Shown here piece by piece: positions 9,303 to 19,133 of a DNA stretch of 64,000 bases (the stretch's first letter is position 1; every line of letters begins with the position of its first letter). The stretch is taken from the NCBI GenBank assembly GCA_949538735.1, contig CATGLK010000001.1:62001-126000 (forward strand), in the 5' to 3' direction. This stretch comes from an uncultured Clostridia bacterium (lineage in GTDB: Bacteria > Bacillota > Clostridia > TANB77 > CAG-508). Both the position numbers and the translations under genes were made by a program. The notes under the pieces are model-generated. The model ran no database searches. It saw nothing but the letters and a program-made list of their open reading frames with translations, and had not been told where the DNA came from.

Positions 9303-9363
9303 ATTTATCGCCTCCTAGTTTTCCATTTTACCATATATTTGGAAAATTTGCTAGTCTTTTTGA

Positions 9364-9531
9364 AACTTTTTGGGACAGTCCAAAAAAGTTTTACTCACAG
9401 ACGTTTTGGGCCTGTCCCAAAAAATCCATTGCCGATGTTTTTTTGCTCTGTCCCCAAAAATACCCAAAATTAAAGGAGTGTCCCTAGTGGCAAAAAATTG
9501 CCAAAAAGGTCCGTCCCTTTTGGCAATTTTA
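9364..9531. repeat. Composite cluster of GGGAC repeats
   Basis: Four units in a row: GGGACAGTCCAAAAAAG (family B), GTTTTGGGCCTGTCCCAAAA (B, complementary orientation), TTTTTGCTCTGTCCCCAAAA (B/E) and the family-A unit TTGCCAAAAAGGTCCGTCCC ending TTTTGGCAA. It fills the gap between glgP and the Nudix gene. Confidence 0.85.
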
Positions 9532-9534
9532 CAA

Positions 9535-12102
9535 TTATTTAGTTACCCATTTAATTAAATTCAAGTTTGCTGGTTCTAATAGCATTTCATGTTTTGGCAT
9601 AATTCTAAAAGTATAGCCATAATTTCCACCAGTTGTTAAACCTATTTTAGCTGTGTAATAATATTTCTTTTCTTCTTCATCAGAGTCTGTCAATTCCATT
9701 GGAATTATACTAACATTTTCTACAATTCCATTGTCTAGAATTTTTCCATAATAACATTCTACTGTTACATTTTCAACTGAGATGTTTGGAAGTTCTATTT
9801 CACATGCTACGTCTATATTGTTTCCTGCGTCTATTGTGATATTGTCTAAGTTGTTTACTTGTACTATTTTGATGTCTTTCCAGTTCATATATAGGTCTTT
9901 TTTCCAAGCATTATATGCTGCTACATTGTCCACGTCTTCGTAGTATTTCTTTGTTAGCTTGCAAAGTGGCATATATAGGTTATTTGTGTAGTCAACTAGC
10001 ATTCTTGCTGTGCTGTATTTTCCACCTGTTGTGATTATTGAGTTTTTCATTATTTCTATCCATTTTTTTGATAATCCATTTTTGTCTTTTTCGTAATATG
10101 TTGGAATGATTTTTTCTTCTAGTGTTCTATACATGCTTTGGCTGTCTGCTTGGTCTTGTGCTTCATAGCTGTCGTATTCGCTGTTATTTCCGATTGTCCA
10201 TCCGTTAGTTTGGTCATAGCCTTCTGCCCACCAACCGTCTAATACACTGAAATTTATTACTCCGTTTACAGATGCTTTTTGTCCACTTGTTCCTGATGCC
10301 TCCATTGGTCTTCTTGGGTTGTTTAGCCATACGTCCACACCGCTAACTAGGTATCTTGACATTGCTATGTTGTAGTTTTCTAGTAAGAAGATTTTCCCTT
10401 TGAATTGTGGCATCATTGATACTTGATGTATGTATTTTATTAGATCTTGTCCTTCTTTATCTGCTGGATGTGCTTTTCCTGCAAATATTAGTTGTACTGG
10501 TTTATCTTGGTTATTTAATATTTGTGTTATTCTTTCTAAGTCTTTAAATATTAGTGTTGCTCTTTTATATGTTGCAAATCTTCTTGCAAATCCTATTGTT
10601 AACGCATTTGGGTCTAATTTTGATACTATTTCGTTTATTTCTTCGTAGTTATATCCTGCTCTTCTTAATCTTTCTGTTGTGTTGTCTTTTACTAGTTTTA
10701 GTAGTTTTACTTTTCTTTCTGTATGTACATCCCATAATTTGTCATCTGGTATATTTTTTATTTTTTCCCATACTTGGTCTTGATGCATACTGTCTTGCCA
10801 GTATGGCATTAAATATTTGTTGTAAAGTTCCTTCATTCTTGGCGCTAACCATGAGCAAGTATGAATACCATTTGTTACATATCCTATTGGAGATTCATTT
10901 GCCGCAATTTCTGGCCAAACTTCTCCAAATAGTTCTCTTGAAACTGCTCCGTGTAACTTACTTACACCATTTTTCTTTCCTGCTATTTTAAGTGCTAGTA
11001 TTCCCATATTAAATCCTGGTTCTAATTCTTTTCCTGGCTTCATTCCTAACATTAAGAATTCTTCTCTTGATAATCCTAGTCTTGGCCAAAAGTCTTTAAA
11101 ATATTTTTCTACTAGTGCTACTGGGAATATATCATTTCCTGCTGGTACTGGTGTATGTGTTGTAAATACTGTCTTTGAACTTGCTATATCTTTTGCTACT
11201 TCAAATGATACTTGTTTTTCTTTTATTATGTTTTTGATTATTTCTAAGTTTAAGAATGCTGAGTGTCCTTCGTTCATATGGTATACTGTTGGTTTTAATT
11301 TCAAGTATTTTGTAAGTAAATCAACACCTGCTTGACCTAATACGATTTCTTGGCGTATTCTCATTTCTTGGTCTCCACCATACAATCTTAGTGTTACATC
11401 TCTATCTTCTGGGTTGTTTTTTTCAATATCTGAGTCTAACAAATATAGTTTTACTCTTCCTACATTAATTTGCCAAACTTTTAGGTAAAGTCTTCTTTTT
11501 GGGAATTTTACAAATATAACTAAATCTTCCCCATCTTCTGTTTTTACTGGGTTTATTGGTAAATCATATAAATCTATATTTGTATATTCTGTTTCTTGAT
11601 CCCCATATCCATTTATTTTTTGATTAAAATAGCCATTTTTATAAAGTAGTCCAACTGCTACTAGTGGAATTCCTAAGTCACTTGCAGATTTTAAGTGGTC
11701 TCCTGATAGTATTCCAAGACCACCAGAATAAATCGGAATAGTTTGGTCTAGTCCGTATTCTGCTGAGAAATATGCAATTAAGTCATTTTTTTCTTCTGGA
11801 TATTTTTTTGAAAACCACGTATTTTTGCTGTTCATATAATTTTCAAAGTCTTGTGATAATTTGTCATATTCTTTTAAAAATGATGTGTCTTTTGCTACAT
11901 CTTCTAATCTTTCTTGTGATACGTGTTTTAAAAATTTTACTGGATTTTTATTTGATTGCTCCCATAAATCTCCATCGATTCTCTTGAATAGTCTTAAAAA
12001 TTCTGTGTTCCAAGACCACCATAAATTATTGGCTATTTCTGATAATTTTTCAATTCTTTTTGGTAATTGTGGATTTACTGTAATCCTATTGAATAAATAC
12101 AT
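9535..12102 (-). CDS. glgP: Alpha-glucan (glycogen) phosphorylase
   Basis: 855 residues. Releases glucose-1-phosphate from glycogen or maltodextrin using pyridoxal phosphate. It is the bacterial TIGR02094-like type, with an N-terminal DUF3417 segment (IANNLWWSWN) and the PLP-lysine region EASGTSGQKASVNGVINFSV. NEGHSAFL, TTHTPVPAGND and GFARRFATYKRA are also present. Length and ends are normal; ATG at 12102 after AGGAGG. With the amylase it suggests cytoplasmic glycogen turnover. It is monocistronic, with repeats directly after its stop. Confidence 0.95.
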   Translation of the reverse strand: MYLFNRITVNPQLPKRIEKLSEIANNLWWSWNTEFLRLFKRIDGDLWEQSNKNPVKFLKHVSQERLEDVAKDTSFLKEYDKLSQDFENYMNSKNTWFSKKYPEEKNDLIAYFSAEYGLDQTIPIYSGGLGILSGDHLKSASDLGIPLVAVGLLYKNGYFNQKINGYGDQETEYTNIDLYDLPINPVKTEDGEDLVIFVKFPKRRLYLKVWQINVGRVKLYLLDSDIEKNNPEDRDVTLRLYGGDQEMRIRQEIVLGQAGVDLLTKYLKLKPTVYHMNEGHSAFLNLEIIKNIIKEKQVSFEVAKDIASSKTVFTTHTPVPAGNDIFPVALVEKYFKDFWPRLGLSREEFLMLGMKPGKELEPGFNMGILALKIAGKKNGVSKLHGAVSRELFGEVWPEIAANESPIGYVTNGIHTCSWLAPRMKELYNKYLMPYWQDSMHQDQVWEKIKNIPDDKLWDVHTERKVKLLKLVKDNTTERLRRAGYNYEEINEIVSKLDPNALTIGFARRFATYKRATLIFKDLERITQILNNQDKPVQLIFAGKAHPADKEGQDLIKYIHQVSMMPQFKGKIFLLENYNIAMSRYLVSGVDVWLNNPRRPMEASGTSGQKASVNGVINFSVLDGWWAEGYDQTNGWTIGNNSEYDSYEAQDQADSQSMYRTLEEKIIPTYYEKDKNGLSKKWIEIMKNSIITTGGKYSTARMLVDYTNNLYMPLCKLTKKYYEDVDNVAAYNAWKKDLYMNWKDIKIVQVNNLDNITIDAGNNIDVACEIELPNISVENVTVECYYGKILDNGIVENVSIIPMELTDSDEEEKKYYYTAKIGLTTGGNYGYTFRIMPKHEMLLEPANLNLIKWVTK

Positions 12103-12199
12103 TTTTTCTTTATTCCTCCTTTGTGTTTTTAGTGCTTTTATCTTTTGGTTTTTTACATATATATTATCTACTAACTACTTCTATTTGTCAAATGTTTTT

Positions 12200-12964
12200 T
12201 CAAAAAATTCTAACAATATCATTATAAGTAACAAAAATTGATAATACAATTAATATTGAAAATCCAAGTAACTGAATATTTATTTCAGTTTTTTCTTTTA
12301 ACGGCTTTCTTCTAACCGCTTCTATTAGCAGAATTAGTAGTTTTCCACCATCAAGTGCAGGAATTGGTAAAAGGTTTGTAACTCCTAGAGAAATTGATAT
12401 TAATGACAACATATATACAAATTCTTTTATCCCATTTGTTTTAGAAACAACCTCTGATATTCCAACAATACCAGTCATTTGGTCTACCCCAACTTTTCCT
12501 GTAAATAATTGTTTTACATTATCAGCAACAGAAACTACAAATTCACTTGTTAGCTCTTGCCCCTTTGCTAGTCTATTTACAAATGTATCTTCTGCTGGTG
12601 CTAATTTTACAATACTTGTAGCTAGAATGAAATAGACTACAATTGAAAATACTATATTAACTAGTGGTCCAGCTAGTACAATTGCCATTCTTCTTGGTAT
12701 ACTTGCTTTTGAAAAAGACCTTGTATCTTCTGACCTTTCGTCTTCTCCTTCCATACTTACAAATCCGCCTAGTGGAACTAGTCTTAGTGCATATTTAGTT
12801 TCTTTCCCTTGTTTTTTCCATATTGTTGGACCAAATCCTATTGCAAATTCATTTACTTTTACATTGCATAGTTTTGCAACTGTAAAATGTCCTAATTCAT
12901 GTATAAATATTAAAAAACCTAATAAAAATATTATTTTAATTGCTGATATTAAAAAAGCTATCAA
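12200..12964 (-). CDS. rseP: Membrane site-2 zinc metalloprotease RseP/RasP, PDZ-less
   Basis: Intramembrane protease that cuts membrane-bound anti-sigma factors and signal peptide remnants. Zinc motif IHELGHF in the first helix and NLLPIPALDGGK near the C terminus are both present. The protein is about 254 residues; Bacillus RasP is about 420. The region between the first and last helices is too short for the usual PDZ domain. The open frame extends to 13048, but that extension is repeat sequence; the probable start is TTG at 12964, seven bases after AAAGGAGG. Last gene of the rpsB-to-rseP operon. Confidence 0.9.
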   Translation of the reverse strand: MIAFLISAIKIIFLLGFLIFIHELGHFTVAKLCNVKVNEFAIGFGPTIWKKQGKETKYALRLVPLGGFVSMEGEDERSEDTRSFSKASIPRRMAIVLAGPLVNIVFSIVVYFILATSIVKLAPAEDTFVNRLAKGQELTSEFVVSVADNVKQLFTGKVGVDQMTGIVGISEVVSKTNGIKEFVYMLSLISISLGVTNLLPIPALDGGKLLILLIEAVRRKPLKEKTEINIQLLGFSILIVLSIFVTYNDIVRIF

Positions 12965-12979
12965 AATATTACCTCCTTT

Positions 12980-13030
12980 GTCCATTGGGGACGTTTCCTT
13001 TTGGACATTTTGTCCACTTTGGGACACATC
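12980..13030. repeat. GGGAC repeat, family D
   Basis: Family-D copy (GGGGACGTTTCC...GGACATTTTGTCC...GGGACACATC) between cdsA and rseP. It lies just upstream of the rseP ribosome binding site and creates a spurious in-frame N-terminal extension of rseP. Confidence 0.85.
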
Positions 13031-13093
13031 TTTTCTGTCCCTTTTCATATAGCAAAGCAGAAAACATTTATATTTAGTTTTCTGCTTTTGTTT

Positions 13094-13897
13094 TTATAAT
13101 AATGTAAATAATGAATATGCAAATGGTGCTAAAAATATCAAACTATCAATTCTGTCTAGCATTCCGCCATGTCCTGGTATTAAATTGCTATAATCTTTTA
13201 TATCTACAAACCTTTTAATTGCAGATGCTGAAAAATCTCCAATTTGACCAATTAAGCTTAATACAACACCTATCAAAGTAATATATAAATATGAGTAATC
13301 CATTCCCCAATAAGTATTTGCTATATATGTATATGCAAGCATTAAAAGAACTGCTCCTATTGTTCCACCTATGCAACCTTCAATTGATTTTTTAGGACTG
13401 ACTTTACTGAATTTGTGCTTTCCACATGCTTTTCCTGTAAAATATGCAAAAATATCAGTTCCCCAAGCTGCCATAAGTGCATACCAAATTAATATTTTTC
13501 CATTTGGCATTCCGTCAATAAATGCTACAAACATTATAAAAAATACTACGTAAAATATTCCTATAAATGTATATGCTATATCTTTAAATGATATTTTCAT
13601 ATCTGTTGCTATTACATGTGCAAATAATACTAGCAATATTGTTGGTACTCCTAATGTTACTATTGTTTTTAAATATGTTTCTGGTACTATATGTATAATT
13701 GCTATACTAAAACAACTTACATATCCTACCCATTTTACTGGTTTTGATACTTTTGATACTGCATTAAAATATTCGCTCATTGCAAGTAATGCAATTATTG
13801 ATAAAGCTATATCTACTAATACTTTGTCTCCAATTAGCAAAATCACTAATACCAATGGAAACCCTAATAAACTTGATGTTATTCTTTGTATATCCAT
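13094..13897 (-). CDS. cdsA: Phosphatidate cytidylyltransferase CdsA
   Basis: 267-residue integral membrane enzyme making CDP-diacylglycerol from phosphatidate and CTP for phospholipid synthesis. Multiple hydrophobic helices, with the CdsA signature near the C terminus: SAIKRFVDIKDYSNLIPGHG followed by MLDRIDSL. It lies directly after uppS, as in most Firmicutes. In the usual order dxr follows; here rseP comes next. Confidence 0.95.
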   Translation of the reverse strand: MDIQRITSSLLGFPLVLVILLIGDKVLVDIALSIIALLAMSEYFNAVSKVSKPVKWVGYVSCFSIAIIHIVPETYLKTIVTLGVPTILLVLFAHVIATDMKISFKDIAYTFIGIFYVVFFIMFVAFIDGMPNGKILIWYALMAAWGTDIFAYFTGKACGKHKFSKVSPKKSIEGCIGGTIGAVLLMLAYTYIANTYWGMDYSYLYITLIGVVLSLIGQIGDFSASAIKRFVDIKDYSNLIPGHGGMLDRIDSLIFLAPFAYSLFTLL

Positions 13898-13929
13898 ATT
13901 TGTTCCTTTCTTATTAAATATTCTTGATT

Positions 13930-14643
13930 CTAATTTGCTCCAAATTTTCTAGTTCTTCTTTGATATTCTATAATCGCTTCATCTAAGTCTTTTTCTTCAA
14001 AGTCTGGCCAATTTTTATCTACAAATAAAAATTCTGAATATACTAATTGCCATGGCAAGAAATTGCTTAAACGTAACTCTCCACTCGTTCTAATTAACAA
14101 GTCTGGATCAGGTTGACCAGCTGTATATAAATTTTCTGATATGACATTTTCTGTTATATCTTCAATTTTTATTTTTTCATCTTTTACATCTTGTGCAACT
14201 TGTTTTATTGCATGAATTAGCTCATCTCTTCCGCCATAGTTTAAAGCAATATTAAATGTAATTCCTGTATTATTTTCTGTTCTTTCCATACATTTTTTTA
14301 TACTACTTTGCATTTTCTCTGATAAAGCTTTTGTATTTCCAATTATTTTCACTTTGATGTTTTCACTATCTGCCCTTTTGGCATAATCATCTAAATAACT
14401 TTGGAATAACATCATTAAAGCTCCAACTTCTTCTTCTGACCTTTTCCAATTTTCTGTTGAAAATGCATAAACTGTTATATTTTCTATTCCTATTTTATTT
14501 GCATATCTTACTATTTTTTCAAGAGTTTTTGCTCCTTCTTTATGACCAAAGCTTGCAATTTTTCCCCTTTGCTTTGCCCATCTTCTGTTTCCATCCATTA
14601 TTATTGCTATGTGTTTTGGTAAATTTTCTTTGTTAAAATCCAT
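13930..14643 (-). CDS. uppS: Undecaprenyl diphosphate synthase UppS
   Basis: 237 residues. Condenses isopentenyl diphosphate onto farnesyl diphosphate to make the C55 carrier for cell-wall synthesis. Signature IIMDGNRRWAKQRG with catalytic Asp near the N terminus, YAFSTENWKRS, and the C-terminal DLLIRTSGELRLSNFLPWQ and FVDKNWPDF. The gene directly upstream, ispA, supplies its allylic substrate, an arrangement that makes metabolic sense. Confidence 0.96.
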   Translation of the reverse strand: MDFNKENLPKHIAIIMDGNRRWAKQRGKIASFGHKEGAKTLEKIVRYANKIGIENITVYAFSTENWKRSEEEVGALMMLFQSYLDDYAKRADSENIKVKIIGNTKALSEKMQSSIKKCMERTENNTGITFNIALNYGGRDELIHAIKQVAQDVKDEKIKIEDITENVISENLYTAGQPDPDLLIRTSGELRLSNFLPWQLVYSEFLFVDKNWPDFEEKDLDEAIIEYQRRTRKFGAN

Positions 14644-14664
14644 TTTTTCTCCCCTTGATGTTTT

Positions 14665-14697
14665 GGGTGTTTTTTAGGTCTGTCCCCAAAAACACCC
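14665..14697. repeat. GGGAC repeat, family C, single copy
   Basis: Imperfect palindrome GGGTGTTTTTTAGGTCTGTC continuing to CAAAAACACCC, wedged between uppS and ispA and ending one base before the ispA stop codon. Confidence 0.8.
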
Positions 14698-14698
14698 T

Positions 14699-15587
14699 TT
14701 ATTTATTTCGATTTTGAATGTAAAGCGCAAGTTCTTTTAAAAATTCCGCTTTTTCTCCATAATCACTTAATTCGTTTATTGCTTCTTTTGTTATTTGATC
14801 CAATATTTCTTTTGCTCCATTTAGGCCATATTTAGAAACATATGTGCATTTTTCCAATTCTTTGTCATTTCCAACAGGTTTTCCTAAGATTTCTTCATTT
14901 CCTTCTTCTGACAAAATATCATCTTTTATTTGAAATGCCAAGCCTATTCTTTCTGCATAGTTTGTTATTTTTTCTAAGTCCTGACTTTCTGCATTTGCTA
15001 GTATTGCTCCCATTCTTGCACATAGTTTTAACAATGCTCCTGTTTTGTTTTTGTGGATATATTCTAATGTTTTATCATTTATCTGTTTACTTTCGTATTC
15101 AGTATCCACATATTCCCCAGCAATCATTCTGTCTACCGAACTTGCAAATTCTTTAAAGACTTTTATTTTATTTGATAATTCTTCTGGCTTTGATTTTTCT
15201 AAATCGTCACTGATTACCATATATGCTTGATTTAACAATGCATCTCCTGCAAGTATTGCTGTTGCTTCATTAAATTGCTTATGATTTGTTGGCTTTCCAT
15301 GCCTGATGTCATCATTATCAATCCCTGGCAAATCGTCATGTATAAGTGAAAAATTGTGCACCATTTCTATTGCCATAGCATATGGCATGCACTTTTCTAT
15401 ATCTTCCCTGAAAATTTGATATGTTGCAAGTACTAGTATTGGTCTTATTCTTTTTCCACCTGCCATAAGGCTGTACTCCATTGAATTATTAAGTATCTTT
15501 TCTGGACATTCTTGCTTTCTTAAATGATTTTCTAGTTCTTTGTTTACTATTCCGCATATATTGTTTTAAGTTTTCTTTAAAATCCAT
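14699..15587 (-). CDS. ispA: Polyprenyl (farnesyl/geranyl) diphosphate synthase, +1 frameshift at CGGA near start
   Basis: Makes farnesyl diphosphate for UppS. First aspartate-rich motif in LIHDDLPGIDNDDIRHGK; second in QIKDDILSEEGNEEILGKP (the last Asp of DDxxD is Ser here). The intact frame begins only at MEYSLMAGGKRIRP, but a perfect start, AAAAGGGGAAACAATG at 15587, precedes it in another phase. This reads MDFKENLKQYM and then meets CGG (codon 12). Skipping the C gives GIVNKELENHLRKQECPEKI and runs into MEYSLMAGGKRIRP, giving a normal 295-residue IspA. Confidence 0.88.
15551..15554 (-). other. CGGA +1 frameshift site in ispA
   Basis: Context TAT ATG C GGA ATA. Zero-frame translation stops after about 32 codons; the +1 reading joins the start region to the conserved domain. 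This N-terminal section is missed by simple ORF calling. Confidence 0.75.
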
Positions 15588-15687
15588 TGTTTCCCCTTTT
15601 TATTAACTGTTACACTACGACACAAATTATTTAGTATCGTTATTTTTCAGTTAATTTATACTACTATCAATCTGCATTACACCTACT

Positions 15688-16236
15688 CTATACAGACATA
15701 ACTTCTTTTTCCTTTGCTGCTAAAATTTTGTCAATTTCTTCTATATTTTTATCTGTCATTTTTTGAATTTCATTTTCAGCATGTTTCAATTCGTCTTCTG
15801 TTAAAGCTCCTTCTTTTTGCTCAGCTTTAGCTTGGTCTATTCCTTCTCTTCTGATACTTCTTATTGCAACTTTTGCTTCTTCTGACATTTTTCTTATGTC
15901 TTTTACTAGTTCTTTTCTTCTCTCTTCATTTAATTCAGGGAAAGCTAGTCTTATTACTTTTCCGTCATTATTTGGGTTTATTCCGATGTCAGATGCTAAA
16001 ATTGCTTTTTCTATTTCTTTTAATACGCTTGCATCCCAAGGTTGAATTACTATTAGTCTTGCCTCTGGAACTGATACACCTGCAACTTGGTTTATTGGTG
16101 TTGGTGTTCCATAATAGTCTATTTTTACTTTGTTTAATATTGCTGGGTTTGCTCTTCCAGCTCTAACTTCTGATAATTTTTCGCTATATACGCTTATTGA
16201 TTTCTCCATTTTTTCTTTTAAATTTGTATAATCCAT
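15688..16236 (-). CDS. frr: Ribosome recycling factor
   Basis: 182 residues, normal length. Splits post-termination ribosomes together with EF-G. Family segments seen: SEVRAGRANPAILNKVKIDYYG, VIQPWD, LAFPELNEERRKELVK and RRKEGID-like RSIRREGIDQAKAEQK. Follows pyrH in the conserved rpsB-tsf-pyrH-frr order. Confidence 0.97.
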   Translation of the reverse strand: MDYTNLKEKMEKSISVYSEKLSEVRAGRANPAILNKVKIDYYGTPTPINQVAGVSVPEARLIVIQPWDASVLKEIEKAILASDIGINPNNDGKVIRLAFPELNEERRKELVKDIRKMSEEAKVAIRSIRREGIDQAKAEQKEGALTEDELKHAENEIQKMTDKNIEEIDKILAAKEKEVMSV

Positions 16237-16335
16237 GATAATCTCTCCTTTAAATTTTTATTATTTTATAATTATGCACAATGCTGCTTTTCTTATTGTA
16301 AATTGATTCAAAGTAGTATATTGTGCAATTTTGAA

Positions 16336-16386
16336 AATTTAATTAAGCTGATGGCGTACGAGTGTACGTCGAAGTTTAATTAAATT
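16336..16386. repeat. Inverted repeat/hairpin between frr and pyrH
   Basis: Arms AATTTAATTAAGC (16336-16348) and GTTTAATTAAATT (16374-16386) enclose a second small hairpin, GTACGAGTGTAC. Outside it, the direct repeat GCACAATGCTGCTTTT / GTGCAAGATGCTGCTTTT occurs at 16275 and 16397. It lies in the 184-bp pyrH-frr gap and may be an RNA processing or attenuation structure, or a small palindromic element. Confidence 0.55.
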
Positions 16387-16420
16387 ATCGAAATTGTGCA
16401 AGATGCTGCTTTTAATCAAT

Positions 16421-17128
16421 TTAAGATACGATTGTACCAATTCTTTCGCCCCTAACAGCTCTAACAATATTCTCTGGGTCATCAATCCCAAAAACTAATA
16501 ATGGCATCTTATTATCCCTACACATCGCAGTCGCAGTAGAATCCATAACCTTCAAATCCTTCTCCAAAACATCCATATAAGAAATTTCTGAATATCTCTC
16601 TGCATTAGGATTAATCTTAGGGTCATCTGAGTAAACTGCATCAATAGCCTTTCCTAACAATATAATTTCAGCCCCAATTTCAGTTGCCCTTAATACAGCT
16701 GCTGTATCTGTTGTAAAATATGGATGTCCTGTACCACATGCAAACACAACTACTCTTCCTTTTTTTAGATGTTTTTCTGCCTTTCTTTGTATAAATGGTT
16801 CTGCTATTTCTCTCATTTCGATTGCAGTTTGCACTCTAGTAAATATTCCCCTTGCTTCTAGTGCATCTTGCAATGCTAAGCCATTCATAGCTGTTGCAAG
16901 CATTCCCATGTAGTCTGCTGTTGTTCTTTCCATTTGATGTCCGTTTCTTCCACGCCAAAAGTTTCCACCGCCTACTACTATTCCTACTTCTACTCCCATT
17001 TCTACTATTTCTTTTATTTTGTCACATATTTTTCCTACTGTTTCTACGTTTACTCCTGTCTTTTGTTCTCCTGCTAGTGCTTCTCCGCTTAATTTTAAAA
17101 GTACTCTTTTATACTTAAGTTCTGCCAC
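16421..17128 (-). CDS. pyrH: UMP kinase PyrH
   Basis: 235 residues. Phosphorylates UMP to UDP. Amino-acid-kinase fold motifs: [15 protein letters not shown] (phosphate binding), [10 protein letters not shown], and [20 protein letters not shown]; the C terminus has [20 protein letters not shown]. It sits in the conserved translation operon between tsf and frr. Confidence 0.97.
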   Translation of the reverse strand: MAELKYKRVLLKLSGEALAGEQKTGVNVETVGKICDKIKEIVEMGVEVGIVVGGGNFWRGRNGHQMERTTADYMGMLATAMNGLALQDALEARGIFTRVQTAIEMREIAEPFIQRKAEKHLKKGRVVVFACGTGHPYFTTDTAAVLRATEIGAEIILLGKAIDAVYSDDPKINPNAERYSEISYMDVLEKDLKVMDSTATAMCRDNKMPLLVFGIDDPENIVRAVRGERIGTIVS

Positions 17129-17230
17129 TATTTTTCACTCTCCTTAATTTTTTGTTATCAGGCCCATTTTATCATATATTTCAAAAAAAAACAGTAGTTT
17201 TTTGATATTTTATTAATATTTTCTTAATTA

Positions 17231-17290
17231 TTGCCAAAAAGGTCCGTCCCCATTGGCAGAAATCTGCCAAAAAGAACCGTCCCTTTTGGT
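17231..17290. repeat. GGGAC repeat, family A, double
   Basis: Two family-A units, TTGCCAAAAAGGTCCGTCCC then CATTGGCAG, and CTGCCAAAAAGAACCGTCCC then TTTTGG, in the tsf-pyrH gap. Confidence 0.8.
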
Positions 17291-17333
17291 ACAGCAAAAA
17301 GCAGTATATAAAAATATACCGCTTTTCTTCATC

Positions 17334-18212
17334 TTATTTTAATTGTTTCATAACTTCTTCAGCAAAGTTTTCTTCCTTTTTCTCGATTCCTTCACCTTTT
17401 TCAAATCTTGCAAATTCAACTACTTCTGCATCTTTTTCTTTTAATAATTGAGATACTTTCATATCTGGATTTTTAACAAAAGCTTGGTCAACTAAGCATA
17501 TTTCGCTAAAGAATTTTCCAATTCTACCTTGTACTATTTTTTCAGCAATTGCTTCTGGTTTACCTTCATTCATTGTTTGAGCTTTTAAGATTTCTTTTTC
17601 TTTTTCTACTCTTTCTGCTGGAACTGAAACTTCGTTTAAGTATTCAGGTCTTGCAGCTGCTATTTGCATACATACGTCTTTTGCAACTTCGCTTGTTCCT
17701 TTTTTCATATTTACTAATACTGCTATTTTTCCGTCTCCGTGGATATATTTTTCAACTAGTCCTTCTGCTTCAAATCTTGCAAATCTTCTGATGTTCATAT
17801 TTTCTCCAATTGTTGCAATCTTTTCAACTAATACTTCGTTTACTGTTTTTCCAGGTACTTCAATTGATTCTTGTGCTAGTAGTTCTTCTACGTCTTTTGG
17901 ATTTTTCTCTACTACTTGTTTTGCTACATTCATTACGAAGTTTCTGAATTCTTCATTTTTTGCAACGAAGTCTGTTTCAGCGTTTACTTCAACTACTGAT
18001 CCTACTTTTCCGTCTTCTGAGATGTATCCTTCAACTAGTCCTTCTGCTGCTACTCTTCCTGATTTTTTAGCTGCTTTTGCAATTCCTCTTTCTCTTAATA
18101 GTTCGATTGCTTTTTCCATGTCTCCGTCTGTTTCTGTTAATACTTTTTTGCAGTCCATCATTCCTGCTCCTGTTTTTTCTCTTAGTTCTTTTACTAAGCT
18201 TGCTGTAACCAT
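17334..18212 (-). CDS. tsf: Elongation factor Ts
   Basis: 292 residues; nucleotide exchange factor for EF-Tu. N-terminal UBA-like domain LVKELREKTGAGMMDCKKVL, then VNAETDFVAKNEEF and the second dimerisation-like domain. Length is typical. ATG at 18212 with AAAGGAGG. Follows rpsB as usual. Confidence 0.97.
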   Translation of the reverse strand: MVTASLVKELREKTGAGMMDCKKVLTETDGDMEKAIELLRERGIAKAAKKSGRVAAEGLVEGYISEDGKVGSVVEVNAETDFVAKNEEFRNFVMNVAKQVVEKNPKDVEELLAQESIEVPGKTVNEVLVEKIATIGENMNIRRFARFEAEGLVEKYIHGDGKIAVLVNMKKGTSEVAKDVCMQIAAARPEYLNEVSVPAERVEKEKEILKAQTMNEGKPEAIAEKIVQGRIGKFFSEICLVDQAFVKNPDMKVSQLLKEKDAEVVEFARFEKGEGIEKKEENFAEEVMKQLK

Positions 18213-18328
18213 TATATTTCCTCCTTTATATAATTAAAAGAATAGAGCAGAAAAGCCCTACTCTTCTTTTTTTAATCTTAAATTTTTATACGCTTAAAAG
18301 GTTCTTCTCTTTTAGCATTTTAATTGTT

Positions 18329-18357
18329 TGCCAAAAAGGTCCGTCCCTATTGGCAAA
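18329..18357. repeat. GGGAC repeat, family A, single
   Basis: TTGCCAAAAAGGTCCGTCCC followed by TATTGGCAA, located immediately after the rpsB stop codon. Confidence 0.8.
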
Positions 18358-18360
18358 GTT

Positions 18361-19127
18361 TTATTCTTCGTTTGCTACTACTTCTTCAATTGTTGTAGCT
18401 TCTTCTGTTTCTACTGGTTGTTCTTCAACTTCTGCTTCGAAACTTTCTCCTTGTTTTCCTTCGATTACTGCGTTTGCCATTACGTCTGCAATTAGTTTTA
18501 CTGCTCTTATTGCATCGTCATTTCCTGGGATTGCGTAATCTACTTCTTCTGGATTACAGTTTGTGTCTACTAGTCCAACTACTGGTATTCCTATTTTTTT
18601 AGCTTCTAATATTGCTATTCTTTCTTTTTTAGGGTCTACTAAGAAGATTACTCCTGGTAGTTCGTTCATTTCTTTGATTCCACCTAGGTTTCTTTCTAGT
18701 TTTTCCATTTCTTTCTTTAATAGTATTACTTCTTTTTTAGGTAATACTTCAAATGTTCCGTCTTCTGCCATTGCTTCTAAGTCTTTTAATCTTTGAATTC
18801 TTTTTTGGATTGTTCCAAAGTTTGTTAGCATTCCTCCTAACCATCTTTGGTCAACATAGTACATTCCACATTTGATTGCTGCTTCTTTCATGCATTCTTG
18901 TGCTTGTTTTTTTGTTCCTACGAATAGTACTGTTTTCCCTTCTTCTGCTTGTTCTTTAACAAAGCTATATGCTTCGTCTAATTTTTTTGATGTTTTTTGT
19001 AAGTCGATGATGTGTATTCCGTTTCTAGCTTGAAATATGTATTCAGCCATTTTTGGATCCCATCTTCTTGTTTGATGTCCAAAGTGAACACCTGCTTCTA
19101 GTAATTGTTTCATTGCAACTACTGCCA
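18361..19127 (-). CDS. rpsB: Ribosomal protein S2
   Basis: Small-subunit protein S2, about 255 residues. Start chosen at ATG 19127 ([20 protein letters not shown]), directly after GGGAGGAATTTAAA; a longer open frame to 19164 is leader sequence. Conserved [35 protein letters not shown] and [20 protein letters not shown]. An acidic tail ([20 protein letters not shown]) extends the C terminus. Confidence 0.97.
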
Positions 19128-19133
19128 TTTTAA

